From the NCBI GenBank assembly GCA_050012775.1, contig JBEKGN010000009.1, positions 1-64,000 on the forward strand: DNA of 64,000 bases, read 5' to 3'. A model generated the notes under the pieces. The model saw nothing but the letters and a program-made list of their open reading frames with translations. It ran no database searches and had not been told where the DNA came from. This stretch comes from Roseiarcus sp050012775 (GTDB lineage Bacteria; Pseudomonadota; Alphaproteobacteria; Rhizobiales; Beijerinckiaceae). The position numbers and the translations under genes are program-made. This document shows, one piece after another, positions 17,384 to 26,142 of the stretch (the stretch's first letter is position 1; each line of letters begins with the position of its first letter).

Positions 17384-17412
17384 TTGAAACACAACTATCG
17401 TAGGGCTATCGA
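17384..17412 (+). promoter_or_regulatory. Possible promoter of the acyl-CoA synthetase/liv operon
   Basis: TTGAAA (17384-17389), 17-base spacer, TATCGA (17407-17412), about 100 bases before the start at 17512. It is weaker than the divergent promoter and found by eye only. The rest of 17256-17511 shows no coding signal. Confidence 0.35.
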
Positions 17413-17511
17413 AACCGCGCGCCGTCTGATGATCTGAGCGCGACGTCCCAGCGACGCGGTCGGCGGGAGCGACGACGTTCGCCGCGGGAAACGACGGAAG
17501 GGAGGACGGGT

Positions 17512-19481
17512 TTGGGCTTGCCGCCTAAGCGCGCGAACGCCGACGACACCTTCGCCAAGCTGCTGCGGATGCATGCGCGGGTGCGAGGGGGACGTCCGGC
17601 CTTTCGTCTTAAGGATTTCGGGATTTGGCAGACTTGGACGTGGGCCCAAGTCTACGCGGAAACTCGTGCGCTCGCGCAGGGCCTCGACGCCATGGGCTTG
17701 CGAAAAGGCGATCGAATCGCCGTCGTCGGCGCCAACCGCCCGCGCCTCTACTGGACCATCACGGCCGCCCAGATGCTCGGCGCCGTTCCCGTCCCGGTCT
17801 ATGCGGATTCGGTCGCCGACGAAATGGCCGCCGTGCTCGACCACGCCGGGGCGAAATTCATCGCCGCGCAAGATCAGGAGCAGGTCGACAAAATATTCTC
17901 CGTCGCCTCTCGGCTGCCGAATTTGGCGCACGTCATTTATGACGAGGAGCGCGGGCTCGGCGATTACGGCGAGGCGCGACTCCATTCCTTCGACGCGGTG
18001 ATGGCCGCCGGCCGCGAGGCGCTCGCGGACGCGGCCGTCGCGGCGGCGCTCGACGCGCGCATCAGCGCCGGCGACGGCAAGGACCCTTCGGTGATCCTCT
18101 ACACCTCGGGCACGACGGGGCGATCCAAAGGCGTCGTGCTCAGCGGCGAGCGCTGCATCGCGGCCGCGCGGGACACGGTCGCGTTCGACAATCTGACCGA
18201 TCGCGACGAAGTATTGGCCTATCTGCCGCTCGCCTGGGTCGGCGATCATTACCTCAACTACGCGCAAGGCTTCGTCGCCGGATTCTGCATGGCCTGTCCG
18301 GAGAGCGCCGACACCGCCGCGGACGATCTGCGCGAAATCGGGCCGACGTTCCATTTCGCGCCGCCGCGGGTGTTCGAGGCGCTGCTCACGCGGGTGATGA
18401 TCCGCATGGAGGACGCGAGCGCGCCCAAGCGCTGGCTGTTCCGTCATTTCATGGGCGTCGCGCGGCGTTGGGGCGAAAGCATCGCCAACGGGCGGAGCGT
18501 GCCGTGGCGCGCGCGCTTGCACTATGCGCTCGGCGAAGCGCTGATCTATGGCCCGCTGAAGAACGTCCTCGGCTTCACCAAGATACGCGTGGCCTACACC
18601 GCGGGCGAGGCGATCGGCGCGGACCTGTTCGCGTTCTATCGCTCGCTCGGCCTCAACCTCAAACAGCTCTATGGCCAGACCGAGGCCTTTCTCTACGTGA
18701 CCGTCCAGGCCGACGGCGCCGTTCGCTCCGATACGGTCGGACCGCCCGCGCCGCACGTCGAGCTGCGCATCGCCGAGGACGGCGAGGTGCAGTTCAAGTC
18801 GCCGGGCATGTTCGTCGGCTATTTCCACGAGCCCGACAAGACGCGCGAGGCGGTGACCGAGGACGACTTCGTCAAGACGGGCGACGCCGGCTTCTTCGAG
18901 CCCGACGGCCAGCTCAAGATCATCGACCGCGCCAAGGACGTCGGCCGCCTCGCCGGCGGGCAGCTGTTCGCGCCCAAATACATCGAGAACAAGCTCAAGT
19001 TCTTCTCCGATATCCGCGAGGCGGTCGCCATCGGCGACGGCCGCGACTTTGTCGCCGTCATGCTCAACATCGAATTGGCGTCGGTCGGCAATTGGGCCGA
19101 GCGCAACAACGTTGGCTACGCCTCCTATCAGGAACTCGCCGGCCACCCGCGCGTCGCCGAGTTGATCGCCAGACACGTCGACGCGGTCAATCGCGCGCTG
19201 GCGAGCGAACCGGTGATGGCGGGCGCGCAGATCAAGCGGTTCCTCATTCTGCCCAAGGAGCTCGACGCCGACGACGGCGAGCTGACGCGCACGCAGAAGG
19301 TGCGCCGCGGGTTCATCGCCGAGCGCTACGCGCCGCTGGTCGAAGGCCTTTACGACGGCTCCGCCGAGGCGGCGATCTCGGCCGAGATAACCTATGAGGA
19401 CGGCCGCAAGGGCAAGCTCGTCGGCTCGTCCAAGATCATCGACATGCCGATCCATCCGTCGACGACGCGGAGCCGCGCCGC

Positions 19482-19485
<4 letters not shown>
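17512..19485 (+). CDS. Long-chain acyl-CoA synthetase (FadD/AMP-forming)
   Basis: 657-residue ligase of the long-chain fatty-acid:CoA class. Motifs: LYTSGTTGRSKGVVLSGE (P-loop), YLPLAWVGDHY, VAYTAGEAIG, LKQLYGQTE, and FVKTGDAGFFEPDG. The N-terminus reads HARVRGGRPAFRLKDFG, as in long-chain synthetases that precede liv-type ABC genes in proteobacteria. Start is a TTG at 17512 with GGGAGGA upstream. It overlaps livG by 4 bases (ATGA). It probably activates the acid imported by the following transporter, so uptake and trapping are co-expressed. Chain length or aromatic preference is not readable. Confidence 0.88.
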
Positions 19486-20276
<791 letters not shown>

Positions 20277-20303
20277 GGCAGGGACGATGAAAGGGCCTGT
20301 GCG

Positions 20304-21260
20304 ATGAACCTCCTGCACGCGATCTTCCTCGATCCCTTCGCGCAGATGATCTCGGCGCCGGACCTGCTCGTCCAGACGATCTGGGAGGGTTTCGTCGGCG
20401 GCGTGCTCTATGCGCTGATCGCGCTCGGCTTCGTGCTCATCTACAAGGCCTCGGGCGTCTTCAATTTCGCGCAGGGCATCATGATGGTGTTCGCGGCGCT
20501 GACGCTGGTCGGGCTGCACGAGAAGGGCGTTCCCGCGTGGCTCGCGTTGCTGCTGACGATCGCGGTCATGTACGTCCTCGCGCTCGGCATCGAGCGGCTG
20601 GTGCTGCGCCCGCTCGTCAACCAGCCGGACATCATGCTCCTGATGGCGACGTTCGGGATCACCTATTTCCTGATCGGCTTCGGCGAACTGGTGTTCGGCG
20701 GCAACCCGAAATCGATGATCACGCAGGAGCTGTTTCTGCCGAGCGGCGCGCTCGACTTGACGATTCTCGGCGGGTCCGTCACGCTGCAAAAGCTGGATAT
20801 CGCCGCGGCGGCGATCGCCATCGTCATGGTCGCCGCGCTCGGCCTGTTTTTCCAGAAGACGCGCATCGGCCGCGCCTTGCGCGCGGTCGCCGACGATCAT
20901 CAGGCGGCGCTGTCGGTCGGCATTTCGCTCAATCAGATCTGGGTCGTCGTCTGGTTCGCCGCCGGCGTGGTGGCGCTGGCGACCGGCATCATGTGGGGCG
21001 CGCGCTCGGAAGTCTCCTTCGCGCTGCAAGTGGTCGCGCTGAAGGCGCTGCCCGTGCTGATCCTCGGCGGCCTGACCTCCATTCCCGGCGCGATCGTCGG
21101 CGGCCTCATCATCGGGATCGGCGAAAAGCTCGGCGAATTCTACTGGGGCCCGCTGATGGGCGGCGGCATCGAAAGTTGGCTCGCCTATTTCATCGCGCTG
21201 GCCTTCCTGCTGTTCCGGCCGCAAGGCCTGTTCGGCGAGCGCATCATCGAGAGGATTTAG
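20304..21260 (+). CDS. livH: ABC transporter permease LivH-type
   Basis: 318-residue inner-membrane permease with about eight hydrophobic segments. The family blocks GGVLYALIALGFVLIYKASGVFNFAQG near residue 35-60 and the cytoplasmic loop GRALRAVADDHQAALSVGI, which contacts the ATPase, are both present, as is the C-terminal ILGGLTSIPGAIVGGLIIG. It pairs with LivM as a heterodimer. The gap before livM holds a dispersed repeat. Confidence 0.92.
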   Translation: MNLLHAIFLDPFAQMISAPDLLVQTIWEGFVGGVLYALIALGFVLIYKASGVFNFAQGIMMVFAALTLVGLHEKGVPAWLALLLTIAVMYVLALGIERLVLRPLVNQPDIMLLMATFGITYFLIGFGELVFGGNPKSMITQELFLPSGALDLTILGGSVTLQKLDIAAAAIAIVMVAALGLFFQKTRIGRALRAVADDHQAALSVGISLNQIWVVVWFAAGVVALATGIMWGARSEVSFALQVVALKALPVLILGGLTSIPGAIVGGLIIGIGEKLGEFYWGPLMGGGIESWLAYFIALAFLLFRPQGLFGERIIERI

Positions 21261-21293
21261 AGCGGGATGACTTCCAGACGATCCATATCAGTC

Positions 21294-21406
21294 GTCATTG
21301 CGAGCGACAGCCGGACGAATGCTCCGCATTCGCCTTGGGAAGCAATCCAGACTAAGCCGCCGCCGCAAACCCCAAGTCTGGATTGCTTCGCTTTGCTCGC
21401 AATGAC
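21294..21406. repeat. Dispersed inverted repeat (GTCATTGCGAGC type) in livH-livM gap
   Basis: Outer arms GTCATTGCGAGC (21294-21305) and its complement ending at 21406, inner arms AGCAATCCAGACT (21341-21353) and AGTCTGGATTGCT (21375-21387). This element type is widespread in intergenic DNA of proteobacteria. It fills most of the 163-base gap between livH and livM and could fold in the transcript. Confidence 0.75.
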
Positions 21407-21423
21407 GGGGGAGGCAAAATAAC

Positions 21424-22500
21424 GTGTTCTACCGCGAGGCCGGACAATTCAAGACGACTTACGCCGCCGACATGGCGATCTTTCCGATTCGTCAGGACCG
21501 GATCGGCGTCGCGTTGATTCTGGCGGTCGCCTTCGTCGTCATTCCCGCCACCGGCGATCAGTTCGTGCTGAACACGATGATGATCCCCTTCCTCGTCTTT
21601 TCGCTCGCCGCGATCGGCCTCAACATTCTCACCGGCTACACCGGTCTTCTGTCGCTCGGTTCGGCGGGCTTCATGGGCGTGGGCGCCTATGCCTGCTATA
21701 AGCTCGAGACCCTGTTTCCGCAGGTCAATATTCTCATCTGGATTCTCGCCTCGGGATTCGTGTCGAGCGCGGTCGGCGTGGTGTTCGGCCTGCCCAGCCT
21801 GCGCATCAAGGGCTTTTATCTCGCCGTCGCCACGCTGGCGGCGCAATTCTTTCTCGAATGGTGCTTCGCGCGCGTCCCGTGGCTCTACAACAACAACGAC
21901 TCCGGCGCGATCGAGGTCGAAACGCACACGCTGTTCGGTCTGGCCGTGACAGGGCCCAACGCAACCCCGGTCACGCGCTATTACGTGGCGCTGACCATCG
22001 TCGCCGTCATGGCCTGGATCGCCTCGAACATCGTGCATGGGCGAATCGGGCGGATGTGGATGGCGGTGCGGGACATGGACATCGCGGCCGAACTGATCGG
22101 CATCCGGCTGTTGCGCGCGAAATTGCTCGCCTTCGCGGTGTCGTCGTTCTACATCGGCGTCGCCGGAGCGATGATGGTCTTTCTCTGGCTCGGCGCGGCC
22201 GAACCGGAGGCGTTCAACATCGACTTGTCGTTCCAATTGCTGTTCATGGTGGTGATCGGCGGTCTCGGCTCGATCGTCGGGGCGTTTTTCGGCGCGACGA
22301 TCATCCATCTCCTGCCCATCGCGCTGCGCGCGCTGCCCTCGATGATCGGCCTCAATATCGCGTCCGCGACGATTGACCATTTGACCTTCATCGTCACCGG
22401 CGCTTTGATCATCCTATTCCTAATCGTCGAGCCGAACGGTCTCGCCCGGCTCTGGCGAACGGCCAAGCAAAAGCTCCGCGTCTGGCCGTTCCCTTATTAG
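21424..22500 (+). CDS. livM: ABC transporter permease LivM-type
   Basis: 358-residue permease with about nine hydrophobic segments. Diagnostic blocks are ILTGYTGLLSLGSAGFMGVGAY, the coupling loop WMAVRDMDIAAELIGIRLLRAK, and VVIGGLGSIVGAFFGA. It forms the membrane channel with LivH. Start is GTG at 21424, 18 bases after the dispersed repeat, with GGGGGAGG upstream. The N-terminus (FYREAGQFKTTYAAD) is the form seen in liv clusters that accompany acyl-CoA synthetases. Confidence 0.9.
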   Translation: MFYREAGQFKTTYAADMAIFPIRQDRIGVALILAVAFVVIPATGDQFVLNTMMIPFLVFSLAAIGLNILTGYTGLLSLGSAGFMGVGAYACYKLETLFPQVNILIWILASGFVSSAVGVVFGLPSLRIKGFYLAVATLAAQFFLEWCFARVPWLYNNNDSGAIEVETHTLFGLAVTGPNATPVTRYYVALTIVAVMAWIASNIVHGRIGRMWMAVRDMDIAAELIGIRLLRAKLLAFAVSSFYIGVAGAMMVFLWLGAAEPEAFNIDLSFQLLFMVVIGGLGSIVGAFFGATIIHLLPIALRALPSMIGLNIASATIDHLTFIVTGALIILFLIVEPNGLARLWRTAKQKLRVWPFPY

Positions 22501-22539
22501 AGCGAGCGAAACGGGTTCAATTTGTCAGGAGGAAGCACC

Positions 22540-23865
22540 ATGAAGAAAACCTACGCTTTGAGGGGACTCGGCTGCGCCCTCGCGCTGGCGCTCGCCGCGC
22601 CGGCGGCCACCAGCGCCCTCGCCGACGATTCGATCTACGTGCCGCTCTTCACCTATCGCACCGGACCGTTCGCCGGCTCGGGCACGCCGATCGCCGACGG
22701 CATGCACGATTACCTCGCCATGCTCAACGCGCGCGACGGCGGCATCGGCGGCGTCAAGCTCGACATCGAGGAATGCGAAACCGGTTACGACACCAAGAAG
22801 GGTTTGGAATGCTACGACTCGGTCAAGCCTAAGAACCCGGTCATCGTCAATCCCTGGTCGACCGGCATCACCTTGTCGCTGATCCCCAAGGCCTCGGTCG
22901 ACAAGATCCCGATCCTGTCGATGGCCTATGGCCTTTCGGCCTCCGCCAAGGGCGACGTGTTTCCCTGGATTTTCAATCCGCCCGCGACCTATTGGGACGG
23001 CGCGTCGGAAATCCTCAAATATGTCGGCGGCGGATCGATCGACGCGCTCAAGGGCAAGACGATCGGCTATCTCTATTTCGACGCCGGTTTCGGCAGGGAG
23101 CCGATCCCGCTGTTTCAATCGCTCGCCAAGGACACGCCCTTCAATCTGAAGCTCTATCCCGTCGCGCCCGCGGACATGCAGAACCAGTCGGCCAACTGGC
23201 TCGACATCCGTCGCGACAAGCCCGACTTTCTCGTGATGTACGGCTGGGGCGCGATGAACCCCACCGCGATCAAGGAAGCGGTCAAGGCGGGCTTCCCGAT
23301 GGACAAATTCGTCTCGATCTGGTGGCCCGGCGATAATGACGCAGCCTCCGCGGGCGATGGCGCCAAGGGCTTCAAGGAGCTCAATTGGCATGCGACCGGG
23401 ACCGACTTTCAAGCTCTGCGCGACATCAGGAAGCTCGTCATCGACGCGGGCAAGAGCCAGACCCCGACTGCGGAATTCGGTCAGGTTCTCTACGACCGCG
23501 GCGTCTACAATTCGGTGCTGATCGCCGAAGGCATCGCCGAAGCGCAGAAGATCACCGGCAAGAAGGTCGTCACCGGCGAGGACGTGCGCCGTGGACTCGA
23601 AAACCTCGATCTCGACGCCGCGCGCTTCAAGGTGTTGGGCCTCGAGGGCTTCGCGGCGCCGTTCAAGCTGACCTGCGCCGACCACAACAGCCACAGCGCG
23701 ACCTTCGTCCAGCAGTGGGACGGCGCGAAATGGGTGAAGATCAGCGATCCGATCGCGCCGGCGACCGACAAGGTGCAGCCGCTTCTCGACGAAGCCGCCA
23801 AGGCCTATGCCGAGAAGAACGCGGGTTGGCCGGCCCGCAGCGAGCCGTGCGACAACAAGTCGTGA
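22540..23865 (+). CDS. livK: ABC transporter substrate-binding protein LivK-type
   Basis: Periplasmic receptor, 441 residues, Peripla_BP_6 fold. The signal peptide is MKKTYALRGLGCALALALA with a likely cleavage after SALA. The mature part begins DDSIYVPLFTYRTGPFAGSG. CETGYDTKKGLECYDS contains a likely disulfide pair. I chose ATG 22540, which has AGGAGGAAG 6 bases upstream; a TTG at 22522 is in frame but overlaps that site. It differs strongly from the receptor at 11367-12575, so the region encodes two ligand specificities. Ligand unknown, probably an acid activated by the linked synthetases. Confidence 0.9.
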   Translation: MKKTYALRGLGCALALALAAPAATSALADDSIYVPLFTYRTGPFAGSGTPIADGMHDYLAMLNARDGGIGGVKLDIEECETGYDTKKGLECYDSVKPKNPVIVNPWSTGITLSLIPKASVDKIPILSMAYGLSASAKGDVFPWIFNPPATYWDGASEILKYVGGGSIDALKGKTIGYLYFDAGFGREPIPLFQSLAKDTPFNLKLYPVAPADMQNQSANWLDIRRDKPDFLVMYGWGAMNPTAIKEAVKAGFPMDKFVSIWWPGDNDAASAGDGAKGFKELNWHATGTDFQALRDIRKLVIDAGKSQTPTAEFGQVLYDRGVYNSVLIAEGIAEAQKITGKKVVTGEDVRRGLENLDLDAARFKVLGLEGFAAPFKLTCADHNSHSATFVQQWDGAKWVKISDPIAPATDKVQPLLDEAAKAYAEKNAGWPARSEPCDNKS

Positions 23866-23880
23866 GAGGGCGATCGAGCG

Positions 23881-23988
23881 TCCCCCTCTCCCCGCTTTGC
23901 GGGGAGAGGGCAGGGGTGAGGGGCTTGGTCATTGGCCGCGCCGTCGCCCCTCATCCTAACCTTCTCCCCGTGAACGGGGAGAAGGGAC
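23881..23988. repeat. Dispersed repeat (CTCTCCCC-hairpin type) in livK-livF gap
   Basis: Contains two hairpins: CTCTCCCCGC/GCGGGGAGAG at 23887-23909 and CTTCTCCCCGT/ACGGGGAGAAG at 23961-23985, with CCCCTCA and TGAGGGG as further inverted partners. This is the common proteobacterial repeat whose reverse translation reads PLTPALSPQSGERG. It occupies most of the 163-base livK-livF gap. Confidence 0.75.
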
Positions 23989-24028
23989 ACGGCCTTGCCT
24001 CGAGACGCGCTCGCGAAGGAACCGCGCC

Positions 24029-24844
24029 GTGAAGGACGCCTCCGCCCCGATCCTCGACGTCGCGAACATCGAGGTCATCTACAACAGCGTCATTCTCGTG
24101 TTGAAAGGCGTTTCGCTCAACGTGCCCAAGGGGGGGATCGTCGCGTTGCTGGGCGCCAACGGCGCCGGCAAGACCACCACGCTGAAGGCGATCTCCAACC
24201 TGCTGCGAGCCGAACGCGGCGAGGTCACCAAGGGCGCGATCCGCTTCAAGGGCGAGAGGGTCGATCAATCGTCGCCCAACGAACTCGTGCGCCGCGGCGC
24301 CATCCAGGTCATGGAGGGGCGCCATTGCTTCGGCCATCTCACCATCGAAGAGAATTTGCTCACCGGCGCGTTCACGCGGCGCGACGGACGCGCCGCGATC
24401 GCTCGCGATCTCGAGGCGATCTATAATTATTTCCCGCGCCTGAAACAGCGCCGCGGGGCGCAGGCTGGCTACACCTCGGGCGGGGAACAGCAGATGTGCG
24501 CGATCGGGCGCGCGATGATGTCGAAACCCGAGTTGATCCTGCTCGACGAGCCTTCGATGGGCTTGGCGCCGCAAGTGGTCGAGGAGATTTTCGAGATCGT
24601 GCGCGATCTCAACGCGCGGGAAAAGGTCTCCTTTCTGCTCGCCGAGCAAAACACCAATATCGCGCTGCGTTACGCCGGATTCGGCTATATCCTGGAAAAC
24701 GGCCGGGTAGTGCTCGACGGCGAAGCGAGCGCGCTGCGCGGCAACGAAGACGTGCGCGAATTCTACCTTGGGGTCGGCGGCGCCGATCGCCGCTCCTTTC
24801 GCGACGTGAAGAGCTACCGGCGCCGCAAACGGTGGCTGGCGTGA
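24029..24844 (+). CDS. livF: ABC transporter ATP-binding protein LivF-type
   Basis: Second ATPase of the importer, 271 residues. Walker A GANGAGKTTT, signature TSGGEQQMCAIGRAM, Walker B LILLDEPSMGLAPQ, and LAEQNTNIALRYAGF at the switch histidine position (Gln-Asn, as usual for LivF). Starts with GTG at 24029. The C-terminal ~30 residues (YLGVGGADRRSFRDVKSYRRRKRW) are the extended form found in clusters with acyl-CoA ligases. Confidence 0.9.
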   Translation: MKDASAPILDVANIEVIYNSVILVLKGVSLNVPKGGIVALLGANGAGKTTTLKAISNLLRAERGEVTKGAIRFKGERVDQSSPNELVRRGAIQVMEGRHCFGHLTIEENLLTGAFTRRDGRAAIARDLEAIYNYFPRLKQRRGAQAGYTSGGEQQMCAIGRAMMSKPELILLDEPSMGLAPQVVEEIFEIVRDLNAREKVSFLLAEQNTNIALRYAGFGYILENGRVVLDGEASALRGNEDVREFYLGVGGADRRSFRDVKSYRRRKRWLA

Positions 24845-24856
24845 CGGGTTCGAAGT

Positions 24857-24892
24857 CTCCCTCTCCCAGCTTTCGCGCGGAGAGGGGACAAG
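24857..24892. repeat. Short copy of the CTCTCCC hairpin repeat
   Basis: CTCCCTCTCCCAGCTTTCGC followed by GCGGAGAGGGGACAAG, one hairpin of the element at 23881-23988, in the 70-base gap between livF and the ligase gene. Confidence 0.55.
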
Positions 24893-24914
24893 TTCGATCG
24901 AGGAGAGCGTGACG

Positions 24915-26120
24915 ATGTCCGACGAATCGGCGGCCATGGCCGCGCTGCGCGAAGCCTTGACGGCGCTGCGGGCGCAAAGCGCGGCGCTCGCCAAGCAGCT
25001 CGAAGGCGTCGAGATCGGCGCGCTGCGCAGCCCAGCCGATCTTTCCCGCATTCCCGTGTTGCGCAAGTCCGAACTCGCCGCGATGCAACGCGCCGCGCCG
25101 CCTTTCGGCGGCGTCGCGGCGACGGCGCCGGGCCGCTTCAAGCGCCTGTTCGCTTCGCCCGGACCAATCTTCGAGCCGCAGGATTACGGCGACGACTATT
25201 GGGGCGCGGCGACGGCGCTCGCCGCCGCCGGCCTCGCGGCGAGCGAAATCGTCGTCAATTGCTTCTCCTACCATCTCACCCCCGGCGGCTTCATCATGGA
25301 GAGCGGCGCGCACGCGCTTGGCTGCGCCGTGATCCCGGCCGGACCCGGCAACACCGAACAGACGTTGCAGGCGATCGCCCATCTTAAGCCCACGACTTAT
25401 TGCGGCCCGCCGGATTTTCTCAAGATCCTGCTCGACAAGGCGGGCGAGGCCGGGCTCGACGTCTCCTCGATCCGCAAGGCGCTGGTTTCCGGCGCGGCGC
25501 TCCCCTCGAGCCTGCGCGCCGAATTGGAGCGGCGCGGCGTCAAGACGCGGCAGGCCTACGCCACCGCCGAACTCGGCGTGATCGCCTACGAGACGGACGC
25601 CGCGGACGGCTCGGCGGCGCCGGGCCTGGTGGTCAGCGACGCGGTCCTCCTCGAAATCGTGACGCCGGGCGCGGGCGATCCCATCGCCGAAGGCAAGGTC
25701 GGCGAGGTCGTGGTCACCCGCCTGAGCGCCAACTATCCCCTGTTGCGCTTCGCCACCGGCGACCTCTCGGCCTTCCTGCCCGCTTCGTCCGGCGACGCGC
25801 GCGCGCGTATCAAGGGCTGGATGGGGCGCGCCGATCAGACGACCAAGATCAAGGGCCTGTTCGTGCACCCCTCGCAGGTGGTCGAAGTCGGCAAACGTCA
25901 TCCCGAGCTCGGCGTCCTGCGGCTGATCGTTCGCCGCGAAGGCGAGCAGGACGCAATGATCCTCGCCGCCGAGGCCTCGAGCCCGCGAGCGGGCCTGGCG
26001 CAAGAAGTCGCGGCGACGCTGCAGAGCGTGACCAAGATGCGCGGCGCCGTGGAATTCGTCGCCCCCGGCGCCCTGCCCAACGACGGCAAGGTCATCGCCG
26101 ACGAACGGCCGACGCAATAG
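24915..26120 (+). CDS. PaaK-like phenylacetate-CoA ligase family protein
   Basis: 401-residue adenylate-forming enzyme of the compact PaaK type. LFASPGPIFEPQDYGDDYWG replaces the usual glycine-rich P-loop region (SSGTTG is not intact; SPGP is seen). GLDVSSIRKALVSGAALPSSLR, RQAYATAELGVIAYE and GWMGRADQTTKIKGLFVHPSQV follow, the last being the C-terminal hinge. PaaK makes phenylacetyl-CoA; relatives in liv clusters are of unknown substrate. ATG 24915 is chosen, with GAGGAGAG upstream; GTG 24909 is possible. Last gene of the plus operon, converging on cobT with a 22-base gap. Confidence 0.82.
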   Translation: MSDESAAMAALREALTALRAQSAALAKQLEGVEIGALRSPADLSRIPVLRKSELAAMQRAAPPFGGVAATAPGRFKRLFASPGPIFEPQDYGDDYWGAATALAAAGLAASEIVVNCFSYHLTPGGFIMESGAHALGCAVIPAGPGNTEQTLQAIAHLKPTTYCGPPDFLKILLDKAGEAGLDVSSIRKALVSGAALPSSLRAELERRGVKTRQAYATAELGVIAYETDAADGSAAPGLVVSDAVLLEIVTPGAGDPIAEGKVGEVVVTRLSANYPLLRFATGDLSAFLPASSGDARARIKGWMGRADQTTKIKGLFVHPSQVVEVGKRHPELGVLRLIVRREGEQDAMILAAEASSPRAGLAQEVAATLQSVTKMRGAVEFVAPGALPNDGKVIADERPTQ

Positions 26121-26142
26121 GCCGGCGGCGCGACGCGATCTC

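Noticed and set aside
23881..23988. Hairpins after livK as intrinsic terminator
   Set aside because: No T run follows either stem, and livF and the ligase continue in the same direction; it matches a dispersed repeat family.
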